A model generated the notes under the pieces. That model was not told the origin of the DNA. It did not search any database and saw only the letters and a list, made by a program, of their open reading frames with translations. Shown one piece after another: positions 1 to 7,503 of a stretch of 64,000 nucleotides of DNA (within the stretch, counting starts at the first letter, position 1; each line of letters begins with the position of its first letter). The stretch covers positions 3,247,001 to 3,311,000 of the forward strand of contig NZ_LS483470.1 of the NCBI RefSeq assembly GCF_900478135.1. Direction: 5' to 3'. Source of the stretch: Leminorella richardii. GTDB lineage: Bacteria > Pseudomonadota > Gammaproteobacteria > Enterobacterales > Enterobacteriaceae. The translations under genes were made by a program, and so were the position numbers.

Positions 1-83
1 CCGCCAAAACGTTTTACGCCAAGGCGTTTGCTTTCAGAATCGCGGCCGTTTCGTGAGGAACCGCCAGCCTTTTTATGTGCCAT
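1..83 (-). CDS. rpmA: 50S ribosomal protein L27 (5' end, cut by window edge)
   Basis: Only the first 27 codons are present, read leftward from the ATG at 81-83; the rest lies outside the window. The visible start, MAHKKAGGSSRNGRDSESKR, is the highly conserved L27 N-terminus, whose glycine-rich tail reaches toward the peptidyl-transferase centre of the 50S subunit. It follows rplU by 19 bp on the same strand, the usual rplU-rpmA operon order in Enterobacterales. Confidence 0.95.
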   Translation of the reverse strand, partial: MAHKKAGGSSRNGRDSESKRLGVKRFG

Positions 84-102
84 TTATCCGCTCTCCTATA
101 CC

Positions 103-414
103 TTAAGCGCTGATACCAGTGATTTTAACATCAGTAAACCACTGACGGTGGCCCTGTTGCTTACGGTAGTGCTTACGACGACGGAACTTAACGATCTTAA
201 CTTTATCGCCACGACCGTGCGCCACAACTTCTGCCTTAATCTTGCTGCCGTCTACGAATGGAACGCCGATTTTAACGCCATCACCATTTGCGACCATCAT
301 CACCTGATCAAACTCAATCGTTTCACCAGTTGCGACATCCAGCTTTTCCAAGCGAACGGTCTGACCTTCGCTTACTCGGTGTTGTTTGCCACCACTTTGG
401 AAAACCGCGTACAT
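103..414 (-). CDS. rplU: 50S ribosomal protein L21
   Basis: The product is 103 residues, the same length as E. coli L21, a 23S rRNA-binding protein of the large subunit. It begins MYAVFQSGGKQHRV and carries the family's basic C-terminal RRRKHYRKQQGHRQ segment. It is the first gene of a leftward operon with rpmA and lies divergent from ispB, as in other Enterobacterales. A sigma70-like promoter is visible about 85 bp upstream of its start. Confidence 0.97.
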   Translation of the reverse strand: MYAVFQSGGKQHRVSEGQTVRLEKLDVATGETIEFDQVMMVANGDGVKIGVPFVDGSKIKAEVVAHGRGDKVKIVKFRRRKHYRKQQGHRQWFTDVKITGISA

Positions 415-498
415 ATTAACTCCGCTTTCCGCGCGCTTACTGCCAAATTAATAAAAAATGTGCGAAGCGCGCTATAAAATATTCACAATAGGGCGCGA

Positions 499-527
499 AT
501 TCTACGCAAAAAAATGACCGTTTACAA
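499..527 (-). promoter_or_regulatory. Putative sigma70 promoter of rplU-rpmA
   Basis: Read on the minus strand there is a -35 element TTGTAA (527-522), a 17-bp spacer and a -10 element TAGAAT (504-499), about 85 bp before the rplU start. The spacing is ideal and both hexamers are close to consensus. No transcription data are available, so this is an inference from sequence. Confidence 0.55.
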
Positions 528-667
528 GCCTAGAATCAGTGAAAATGATTAAGCACTTTTTATGGCGTTCATCTATGCTGATTTTCGAGTACAATCTCTA
601 TCGCTATAGCTCTGTACACACGGGCGGGACGACACTGAATTAAAACGATAACACTTGCAAATACACT

Positions 668-1639
668 ATGAATATTGAACAAATCACGCAGTTAGCGGAA
701 AAGGACATGGCCGCGGTTAACGCCGCGATACTCGCACAGTTGAACTCAGATGTCGTACTCATCAATCAGTTGGGTCACTACATTATCAGCGGAGGCGGCA
801 AGCGCATTCGCCCCATGATAGCCGTTCTGTCGGCCAGGGCGCTGGGCTATCAGGGAGAGGCTCACATCACCTCCGCAGCGCTAATTGAGTTTATTCATAC
901 TGCGACGCTGTTGCACGACGACGTTGTTGATGAATCAGACCTGCGCAGGGGAAAAGCGACGGCCAATGCGGCCTTCGGCAATGCCGCCAGCGTGCTGGTT
1001 GGTGACTTTATTTATACCCGCTCGTTTCAGATGATGACCAGCCTCGGCTCTCTCGACATTCTTAAGCTGATGTCATCAGCCACTAACGTGATTGCTGAAG
1101 GTGAAGTGATGCAGTTAATTAACTGCAACGACCCAGATATCACCGAAGAAAACTACATGCAGGTTATCTATAGCAAAACCGCCCGGCTGTTTGAAGCTGC
1201 ATCGCAGGCCTCCGCAATGTTGGCTGGCGCAACGCCTGAGCAGGAAAAAGCGCTACAGGAATACGGTCGCTACATTGGCACCGCCTTCCAGCTTATTGAC
1301 GATCTGTTGGACTACAGCGCGGACGGCGCTCGACTGGGGAAAAACCTGGGGGACGACCTAAACGAAGGAAAGCCAACGCTGCCTCTATTACACGCAATGC
1401 ATAACGGCACTCCAGATCGTTCAGCGCAAATACGTAATGCTATTGAGCAGGGTAACGGTCGCCACCTGTTGGAAGACGTGCTAGAAACTATGAAACAATG
1501 TGGTTCACTAGACTATACGCAGCAGCGCGCCGAAGAAGAGGCTGAAAAGGCGATTTCCGCACTAGCCTGCCTGCCGGATACCCCATATAAAGAGGCTTTG
1601 GCCTCTCTGGCTCGGCTGTCCGTTCGTCGTGACACCTAA
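668..1639 (+). CDS. ispB: Octaprenyl diphosphate synthase
   Basis: IspB extends farnesyl diphosphate with isopentenyl units to make the C40 side chain of ubiquinone and menaquinone. The 323-residue length equals that of the E. coli enzyme. The first aspartate-rich motif is seen in LLHDDVVDESD and the second in QLIDDLLDY; these bind the Mg-diphosphate of the substrates. The GGKRIRP motif near residue 40 is also present. It is divergent from rplU-rpmA, the conserved arrangement. A rho-independent terminator follows 32 bp after the stop. Confidence 0.97.
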   Translation: MNIEQITQLAEKDMAAVNAAILAQLNSDVVLINQLGHYIISGGGKRIRPMIAVLSARALGYQGEAHITSAALIEFIHTATLLHDDVVDESDLRRGKATANAAFGNAASVLVGDFIYTRSFQMMTSLGSLDILKLMSSATNVIAEGEVMQLINCNDPDITEENYMQVIYSKTARLFEAASQASAMLAGATPEQEKALQEYGRYIGTAFQLIDDLLDYSADGARLGKNLGDDLNEGKPTLPLLHAMHNGTPDRSAQIRNAIEQGNGRHLLEDVLETMKQCGSLDYTQQRAEEEAEKAISALACLPDTPYKEALASLARLSVRRDT

Positions 1640-1670
1640 GCCTGTTCTTCAGTAGTACAATACCATGCAA

Positions 1671-1697
1671 AACGGGCGCCTAGCGGCCCGTTTTTTT
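1671..1697 (+). terminator. Rho-independent terminator after ispB
   Basis: Stem AACGGGC (1671-1677) pairs with GCCCGTT (1686-1692) and runs into a T-tract (1691-1697). It ends ispB transcription and touches the 3' end of the convergent gene at 1696. Confidence 0.8.
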
Positions 1698-2085
1698 ATG
1701 CGTCAGACAGCATTTCGCTCTCTGCCAGCTCCGTACTGTCAGGCAAATTCACTTTTTCCATCAGTCCGGCAATACCTCGACGCATCAGTAGCGCCACGAT
1801 CTTATCCCGTTCTAATGACGTTAGTTGGCTATAGGCGGTTACCCAGATAGTAAACGGTTCATCCGCATGCGGACTGTAGAGCACGCTGTCTTCCATCGTA
1901 CGAAGGACGTGCTGAACACCGGTAGGAATACTATCAATATGGTACTCAACCGCTTTTCCCTGCACACCTTGACGCCGACGCCGCACCCAATTTTCCCGCT
2001 TCGCTCTTTGATTAACGCCCTGTGCAGTACCCGGTAGCCCTCCGAGATCGACCAGCTCTTTTGCTGCAAACCATTCTTTTTTCAT
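1696..2085 (-). CDS. Mu-type HTH DNA-binding protein (paralogue 2)
   Basis: The product is 129 residues. The first ~70 resemble the Mu-type helix-turn-helix domain found at the N-terminus of MuA transposase and Mu repressor: MKKEWFAAKEL, a GLPGTAQGVNQRAKRE helix pair, and GVQGKAVEYHIDSIP. The C-terminal ~50 residues (IWVTAYSQLTSLERDKIV onward) are shared with its neighbour and contain no transposase catalytic domain. It starts 27 bp after the stop of a close paralogue and is probably co-transcribed with it. ATG is preceded by GGATGAC. Likely a small DNA-binding regulator of Mu-phage ancestry; the target is unknown. Confidence 0.75.
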   Translation of the reverse strand: MKKEWFAAKELVDLGGLPGTAQGVNQRAKRENWVRRRRQGVQGKAVEYHIDSIPTGVQHVLRTMEDSVLYSPHADEPFTIWVTAYSQLTSLERDKIVALLMRRGIAGLMEKVNLPDSTELAESEMLSDA

Positions 2086-2112
2086 ATGTCATCCATTACA
2101 AAATCTGAGTGA

Positions 2113-2493
2113 TTAAACCTGAGCCGCTTCCGCGATATCTGTAGATAGCCCAATTCTTTCCATTAAGCCGGTGATGCCGTCACGAACAATGAGAGAAATC
2201 AAACGTTCCCTTTCTGCTACTGTCAGCTGGTTATATGCCGTAACCCAAACGACAAGCGGATCGTTCATTCCCACACTTACACCGTATTTATCGCTCTCTT
2301 CTTTAGCAAAAAGCGCAGCGCGCACTTTTTCTGGAACGCTGTCAATGTGGTATTCAAGCGCTTTCCCTTGAACACCAACTCGCTTTCGACTTTTCCAATG
2401 CTCTCGGCGCGCTTTTTGATTAATGCCCTGAATGGTTGAGGGCAGTCCGTCCAGACGGGTTAATTCATGTGTTGAAAACCATTCCTTTTTCAT
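2113..2493 (-). CDS. Mu-type HTH DNA-binding protein (paralogue 1)
   Basis: The product is 126 residues from the ATG at 2493. That start is preceded by AAGGA about 10 nt upstream and aligns with the start of the neighbouring paralogue. A longer reading to 2580 adds 29 residues that have no match in the paralogue. Layout is the same as in the neighbour: MKKEWFSTHEL, a Mu-type HTH (GLPSTIQGINQKARRE), GVQGKALEYHIDSVP, and a C-terminal VVWVTAYNQLTVAERERL segment. The two genes are a tandem duplication lying between ispB and sfsB. No other phage genes are nearby, so these look like domesticated regulators rather than a prophage remnant. Confidence 0.75.
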   Translation of the reverse strand: MKKEWFSTHELTRLDGLPSTIQGINQKARREHWKSRKRVGVQGKALEYHIDSVPEKVRAALFAKEESDKYGVSVGMNDPLVVWVTAYNQLTVAERERLISLIVRDGITGLMERIGLSTDIAEAAQV

Positions 2494-3055
2494 AAAGGAC
2501 GCTTCCTTAATTTCAATCCCTGCATATTGGCGCTCACGCTGTGCATTTCCAAAAACAGACAATGCACCCTTTGGCACCAAGCCTAATCGGGAGTTTTTTT
2601 ATTATATTTAAATCAGTAACAAGCTTATGTTAGTTAATTTAATAAAAAAACAGAAGAGTTTAAAACACCCCCTGTCTTTTAAGACAGGATGAGGTGTTGC
2701 AAATTCTTCCTCCATGGTCGCAAAAATGAAAATAATCCCATGAAAAACAACAAATAAAATTAACCCAAACAGTGGAAATAAAAAAGAAAATAATCGAATA
2801 AAATTTTCTTAAAATTAAATTATCAATAGAATTTTTAAGTAAAAAATTTATAATAAATTAACTAATAGGAATGGGTAAGATGAAGAAATAGTTATAAAAT
2901 TTAAGCTATAGATCACTTTCATTGCTTATTCACTGCAAAAAATAAAATAAAAAATTTCCAATATTAAGAAAATTATTTCCATTAAATAATTTCCAAAAAA
3001 CTTTCTGCCCCTATTTATTAATATGTACACAGCACATTTTGAAAGGAGAACATAC
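2494..3055. other. A+T-rich intergenic region between divergent regulators
   Basis: These 562 bp separate the leftward Mu-type HTH pair from rightward sfsB. It is much richer in A+T than the flanks, especially 2590-3010, and contains no convincing ORF. It includes one imperfect hairpin (2664-2698). Promoters for both directions must lie here. A strong Shine-Dalgarno, AAAGGAG, precedes sfsB at about 3042-3048. Confidence 0.6.
2664..2698. promoter_or_regulatory. Palindrome / hairpin, possible operator
   Basis: An inner palindrome CCTGTCTT (2671-2678) / AAGACAGG (2681-2688) is enclosed by an outer pair AACACC (2664-2669) / GGTGTT (2693-2698). There is no T-tract on either side, so a terminator is unlikely. 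It sits between two DNA-binding-protein loci and could be an operator for one of them; that role is inference. Confidence 0.35.
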
Positions 3056-3352
3056 ATGAACGAAAGGAAAGAGGACTGGCACCCCGCAGACATTATCGCT
3101 GCGCTGCGTAAACGTGGAACAACGCTGGCTGCCCTGTCCCGCCAGTCTGGGCTGAGCTCATCAACGCTGGCTAACGCCCTCGTTCGTTCATGGCCGAAAG
3201 GAGAATGGCTTATCGCAGAAGCGCTAAGCATCCATCCCAGTGAAATATGGCCAAGCCGCTATTTTGATCCCATCACAAACCGGCTAAAAGTAAACAGGGG
3301 AAAGAGAATCGAACACAGCCAAACCAAGGCTGAAGACGCCGCCCTTCAGTGA
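3056..3352 (+). CDS. sfsB: Ner-like transcriptional regulator SfsB (Nlp)
   Basis: The 98-residue product matches the SfsB/Nlp family, related to the Ner regulator of phage Mu. In E. coli it influences maltose genes and lies beside ispB, as here. Diagnostic segments are DWHPADIIAALRKRGTTLAA, the HTH LSSSTLANALVRSWPKGE and the C-terminal IHPSEIWPSRYFDP. I chose the ATG at 3056 because AAAGGAG lies 8-14 nt upstream and the protein then begins like E. coli SfsB; an upstream ATG at 3023 lacks a ribosome-binding site. Confidence 0.88.
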   Translation: MNERKEDWHPADIIAALRKRGTTLAALSRQSGLSSSTLANALVRSWPKGEWLIAEALSIHPSEIWPSRYFDPITNRLKVNRGKRIEHSQTKAEDAALQ

Positions 3353-3380
3353 TGTAGCAACCCCAGCGGCACAACAACAA

Positions 3381-3417
3381 AAAACCGCTACTGGCCTACG
3401 CCAATAGCGGTTTTTTT
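3381..3417. terminator. Bidirectional terminator between sfsB and mdh
   Basis: A 10-bp stem AAAACCGCTA (3381-3390) / TAGCGGTTTT (3405-3414) is flanked by A-runs on the left and T-runs on the right. It can therefore serve rightward sfsB and leftward mdh. Confidence 0.85.
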
Positions 3418-3432
3418 ATCTATCAGGCGACA

Positions 3433-4371
3433 TTAGCCCTGAACGAACTTCTCGCCCAGCTCAATATCTTTGTGCAGCACGTCCAGCATGCCTTCCAGAG
3501 ATTTTTGCTCAAACGCGCTCAGGGAACCGATATCTTTGATGCTTTCAATGCCGTCTTTCCCCAGCACCAGAGGCTGAGCAAAGAAGCGGGCGTATTTGCC
3601 GTCACCTTCGACATAGGCGCACTCAACAACGTTCTTTTCACCCTGCATAGCGCGAACCAGAGAAAGGGCAAAGCGCGCAGCGGCCTGAGCCATAGAAAGA
3701 GTTGCAGAACCGCCACCGGCTTTAGCTTCAACCACTTCGGTACCGGCGTTTTGAATACGCTTAGTCAGAGACTCAACTTCTTCTGCAGTAAAGCTGATGC
3801 CCGGGATCTGAGACAGCAGAGGCAGAATAGTCACACCAGAGTGCCCACCGATAACAGGAACAATAACGTCCTGTGGCTGCTTGCCTTTCAACGCGGCAAC
3901 AAAGGTGCTAGAACGGATAATGTCTAGAGTTGTAACGCCAAACAGTTTGTTTTTGTCGTACACGCCAGCCTTTTTCAATACTTCCGCCGCAATGGCAACG
4001 GTGGTATTGACTGGGTTGGTGATCACGCCAACACAGGCTTTCGGACAGATTTCTGCCACTTGGCCAATCAGATTGCGGATAATGCCGGCATTAATATTGA
4101 ACAAATCTGAGCGGTCCATACCGGGCTTACGGGCAACACCAGCAGAAATAAGCACAATATCCGCGCCTTTCAGAGCCGGGCGAGCGTCTTCACCGCTAAA
4201 GCCAACGACGTTAACCGCCGTAGGGATATGGCTCAGGTCAACGGCAACGCCTGGAGTCACTGGCGCGATGTCATAAAGAGCAAGCTCGGAATTCGCAGGC
4301 ATCTGGGTTTTTAACAGCAAAGCTAAAGCCTGACCAATGCCACCGGCCGCACCGAGAACGGTAATTTTCAT
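3433..4371 (-). CDS. mdh: Malate dehydrogenase
   Basis: This is the NAD-dependent malate:oxaloacetate oxidoreductase of the TCA cycle. From the ATG at 4371 it is 312 residues, exactly the E. coli length, and GGAG lies just upstream; the longer reading to 4413 is not supported. A Rossmann GAAGGIGQ loop is at residues 8-15, the substrate-binding RKPGMDR at 81-87, and the catalytic histidine lies in IGGHSGV (H177). The gene is divergent from argR, the conserved enterobacterial pairing. Confidence 0.97.
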   Translation of the reverse strand: MKITVLGAAGGIGQALALLLKTQMPANSELALYDIAPVTPGVAVDLSHIPTAVNVVGFSGEDARPALKGADIVLISAGVARKPGMDRSDLFNINAGIIRNLIGQVAEICPKACVGVITNPVNTTVAIAAEVLKKAGVYDKNKLFGVTTLDIIRSSTFVAALKGKQPQDVIVPVIGGHSGVTILPLLSQIPGISFTAEEVESLTKRIQNAGTEVVEAKAGGGSATLSMAQAAARFALSLVRAMQGEKNVVECAYVEGDGKYARFFAQPLVLGKDGIESIKDIGSLSAFEQKSLEGMLDVLHKDIELGEKFVQG

Positions 4372-4659
4372 TCTGTACTCCTTTTTGTATCTGTCTTTAG
4401 ATGTATCGAGCAAAAGATAGGGAGAAGCTTAGAGGATTGTTAGCAGAATCACCAATCTTTAGCGTTAAGTTTGAGATATGCTGCAAAAAATCGGCGATTA
4501 AAAACTTTTTGTTCATCAATATAGCCAATTAAGTGCATTATGGTCGCAAGATGAAAAAGTAAAATATGTGGTATTCACAGGAATCGACAAAGGTTTTTGA
4601 GTCCTGCCCCATTTTTATTCATAATGACACCATGATTATTTAAAAACAGACGGTACCGC

Positions 4660-5130
4660 ATGCGAAACCCAAACAAGCAAGAAGATCTGATTAAAGCGTT
4701 CAAATCCCTGCTGAAAGAAGAAAAGCTCAGCTCGCAGAGCGAGATCGTACAGGCACTGCACGACGAAGGGTTCGAAAACATCAATCAGTCGAAGGTGTCC
4801 CGAATGCTGACTAAGTTCGGTGCCGTTCGCATCCGCAACGCTAAAATGGAAATGGTGTACTGTCTGCCAACGGAGCTTGGCGTTCCTACCGCCACCAGCC
4901 CGCTTAAAAACCTAGTGCTGGACGTCGACTACAACGACGCGCTGGTCGTTATACACACTAGCCCCGGTGCAGCACAGCTGTTAGCGCGTCTGCTGGACTC
5001 TATGGGTAAATCAGAAGGCATTCTGGGAACCATTGCCGGAGATGACACTATTTTTACCACACCGGCCAGAGGCTTTAGCGTTAAGCAGCTTTACGAGGCA
5101 ATTCTCGATCTGTTTGAGCAAGAGCTTTAG
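4660..5130 (+). CDS. argR: Arginine repressor
   Basis: ArgR is the L-arginine-responsive hexameric repressor of arginine biosynthesis and an accessory factor in Xer recombination. At 156 residues it matches E. coli. The N-terminal winged helix (SSQSEIVQALHDEGF, then NINQSKVSRMLTKFG) binds DNA. The C-terminal oligomerisation and arginine domain includes HTSPGAAQLLARLLD and the GTIAGDDTIF loop whose aspartates contact arginine. Only weak half-site similarity to an ARG box was seen upstream, so autoregulation is not demonstrated from sequence. Confidence 0.97.
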   Translation: MRNPNKQEDLIKAFKSLLKEEKLSSQSEIVQALHDEGFENINQSKVSRMLTKFGAVRIRNAKMEMVYCLPTELGVPTATSPLKNLVLDVDYNDALVVIHTSPGAAQLLARLLDSMGKSEGILGTIAGDDTIFTTPARGFSVKQLYEAILDLFEQEL

Positions 5131-5180
5131 TTTATAGCGCTAGTTTATAGCGCTCGACGTCTCTGTTATTAACGCTTAAT

Positions 5181-5211
5181 AAGCCACAACGCATACCGCT
5201 GTGGCTTTTTT
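5181..5211 (+). terminator. Rho-independent terminator after argR
   Basis: Stem AAGCCACA (5181-5188) / TGTGGCTT (5200-5207) is followed by T residues to 5211, about 50 bp beyond the argR stop. Confidence 0.85.
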
Positions 5212-5249
5212 ATTGCCTACAGAAAGCCACCTTAAGCACTTTAAGTAAT

Positions 5250-5279
5250 AAAAAACGAGCCGCTCAAAAAGGGCGGCTC
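5250..5279 (-). terminator. Rho-independent terminator of the DUF4139 gene
   Basis: GAGCCGCTC (5257-5265) pairs with GGGCGGCTC (5271-5279) around an A5 loop. On the minus strand the stem runs into T residues (5255-5250). It lies 35 bp beyond the stop of the leftward DUF4139 gene. Confidence 0.8.
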
Positions 5280-5313
5280 AGAACAGAAGTCTAGCGATAC
5301 GAACGACGTTAAC

Positions 5314-7389
5314 TCACTTTGAGCGCCCGGCTAGCCAGTCGCGAAGCGCAGCGTCTGCCTTGGCTTTCTTGGCCTTTTCCGTATCAATCTGCGCCAGCAG
5401 GCTAGCCATTTGGTCTTCTTGCTGCTCCATTTGCTTCAGATAGCGTTTCTGCAAGTCGCTCCCGTTGGGAACCTGACCAAGGTTCTCACGCAGGCGAGCC
5501 TGTTCTGAAATAATGGTCTCTCTTGCGCCCTGCAGGGCAGCGATGGCTTCATCCGCATCGATAGCGTCTTTGCGCATTTCAGAGATCTTGCTGAAGACGC
5601 GCTTTGTTTCATCATCGATCGCGCCATTTTGCACGATAGTCTGTGCGTAATAGTTTAGCGAATCGCGATCAATCTCCTGCATCTGCTCAAAGCTGAGGGA
5701 CTCTCGGCTGACTGACTCTGTCACGATATCCACGGCCTCTTCCTGCCCGGCAGCAAGAGGATGACGAATGCGATAGCCATTCTGGATCAGGTTAACGCTG
5801 TTAGCGTCCGCTTTCGGCTCAACCAGCGTTTCCCCCGGCTGACGCGGAATATCAATCACTACAATGCGCTTTTCGTTGGCCAGTGACTTCAGGCGATAGG
5901 TTGTCGTCTGGCGCACAGAGTTCTTAATCTGCACAATGCCGTTCTCAACCGATGCGGAATACACTTCTTTGGTTGTCGGCGCATCGCGAATAATGCGCAC
6001 GTTCAGGTCAGAAGCAAAGCCCACCAGTCGCTTGTCTCCCGCGGGCAGAGCGCCGATTTGCCCATCGCCTAAATAGGCAGCTTCACTGCTGCCGTCATAA
6101 AACGTAATCGCTCCCGGTGGCAGCCCGGTTTTGCCTTCATTAGCAATCTCCACGGCAACAACGGGTCGATTGTTATTCAGCAGCGTGTGACGAACAGCAG
6201 GCATATCGCTGTCAATAATCGGCGTCATCATCGACTGGCCGGATGCAATGGTCTGACGCTCGGGCAGCTTAAGCACAATCTGACTCTGGTTTTCTACAGC
6301 TTCCGCCGGAGGCGGTGGAGCCAATGCAGTGCTCACCGTGATCTGCTCACGCTCAGCGGCAGAAGCCGCCGATGCCTGTGGCATAGCAGCAAACTGCCCA
6401 CTGTTTAATGAACTGGCTTTCATTTGGCGAGCCTGACGAGCCTGCTCTTCTATTAAGACCCGCTGCTTTTTAGCTGCGTTAACCTCGCCGCGATCGACGA
6501 TCGGCATCTGGTGGTTAAGCGTTTCAACCGGCACCACAGGGCGGTTAACGTAATAGGACTGATACAGCGGCTGGCGAAAGGCGATAGGGTTTCCCGACAG
6601 CAGCGTCAGTTCAACGTCATTCCAATCCCGCCCGCTGGTATTCTCCAGAATAGCCCATCCCTGAAGATGAGCGCGATCGTCTTTATCCAGTTGAACCCGA
6701 TAGGCCACTTTCCAAACAGGTGTACTAACGACGTAACCAATTTTCACCTGCCGCTTTCCCTGACCGGATAGCACAACATCCAGCCTGCGAGGCCCGTTTT
6801 CCTGCGCCGCTGCCACCAGCGTCAGCGCGTGGTTAAGCTGATTGCGCAGCTTTTCGTCATCAAAGCGCAGCGACTGTACATCCTGCAAAACGGCCTGCTG
6901 TAATCCCTCACTGGTAAGAACAGATACGCGATAGCGGCTCTGCGTGCCCATACCGCTGCCCAGCGTTGCTGTCTCCGTTTCCACAGACATTAGCTTCCCT
7001 TTTATGGAACGAGGCCCGGTAATAGAAACGTCCGCACCGCGCAGTTCGTTCAGAAGGCTGACGGGGGATTTCAGCGCAGCAGGCGTAAACTGAAAGTCGC
7101 GAAAGCCCTTTTCCAGCGGCTCATTGTCCGGCATGCGCACAGAGACTGCACCGCCGTTGGCGCCGACAACAATCATGCTTTTCAGCACGTCGTCTATCTG
7201 ATCGCGGGGTACGGAAAGAGACAGCGTCGTTGGGCCGTCAACCTCCGTTTCATATTCAAAGTAGCCGACACCGGCGCTGGACAGAGCCACTCTTTTGAGA
7301 GGAAGCGCCGTATCAGAACTGGCCAAAGAGGGAAAAGCGGGTAACGCAAATACAGCCAGAAAGTATACCGACAGATAACGCAGTCTCAT
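5314..7389 (-). CDS. Exported DUF4139 (MuiA-like) domain protein
   Basis: The product is 691 residues. An N-terminal hydrophobic segment ending near FPSLASSDT looks like a Sec signal peptide, so it is probably periplasmic or envelope-attached. The N-terminal part (LPLKRVALSSAGVGYFEYE) resembles the DUF4140 region of the family once called mucoidy inhibitor MuiA. The middle and C-terminal parts (GYVVSTPVWKVAYRVQL, WAILENTSGRDWNDVELTLLSGNP) are characteristic of DUF4139. A Gln/Ala-rich linker lies around residues 310-370, and the last ~100 residues are charged and probably coiled coil. ATG follows AAGGAGATTTC. Molecular function is not established. Confidence 0.8.
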   Translation of the reverse strand: MRLRYLSVYFLAVFALPAFPSLASSDTALPLKRVALSSAGVGYFEYETEVDGPTTLSLSVPRDQIDDVLKSMIVVGANGGAVSVRMPDNEPLEKGFRDFQFTPAALKSPVSLLNELRGADVSITGPRSIKGKLMSVETETATLGSGMGTQSRYRVSVLTSEGLQQAVLQDVQSLRFDDEKLRNQLNHALTLVAAAQENGPRRLDVVLSGQGKRQVKIGYVVSTPVWKVAYRVQLDKDDRAHLQGWAILENTSGRDWNDVELTLLSGNPIAFRQPLYQSYYVNRPVVPVETLNHQMPIVDRGEVNAAKKQRVLIEEQARQARQMKASSLNSGQFAAMPQASAASAAEREQITVSTALAPPPPAEAVENQSQIVLKLPERQTIASGQSMMTPIIDSDMPAVRHTLLNNNRPVVAVEIANEGKTGLPPGAITFYDGSSEAAYLGDGQIGALPAGDKRLVGFASDLNVRIIRDAPTTKEVYSASVENGIVQIKNSVRQTTTYRLKSLANEKRIVVIDIPRQPGETLVEPKADANSVNLIQNGYRIRHPLAAGQEEAVDIVTESVSRESLSFEQMQEIDRDSLNYYAQTIVQNGAIDDETKRVFSKISEMRKDAIDADEAIAALQGARETIISEQARLRENLGQVPNGSDLQKRYLKQMEQQEDQMASLLAQIDTEKAKKAKADAALRDWLAGRSK

Positions 7390-7461
7390 GAAATCTCCTT
7401 ATTGTCATACAGACGGGTCATAGCAGGGATGCCAAACCGCACGGGAACATTTAAAGAAACA

Positions 7462-7487
7462 GCCCGCCAGCGGCTTAACCGGCGGGC
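7462..7487 (-). terminator. Probable terminator after mpl
   Basis: Stem GCCCGCC (7462-7468) / GGCGGGC (7481-7487) lies 17 bp past the mpl stop on the minus strand, followed by a T-rich but interrupted stretch (TGTTTCTTT). Confidence 0.55.
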
Positions 7488-7503
7488 GATTTTGTGACTA
7501 GAT

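Noticed and set aside
28..477. 149-codon plus-strand frame over rpmA/rplU
   Set aside because: It is antisense to two ribosomal-protein genes and shows no family features.
4500..4659. Possible ARG boxes before argR
   Set aside because: Only one half-site-like TGAAT was seen; the symmetric second half does not match the consensus.
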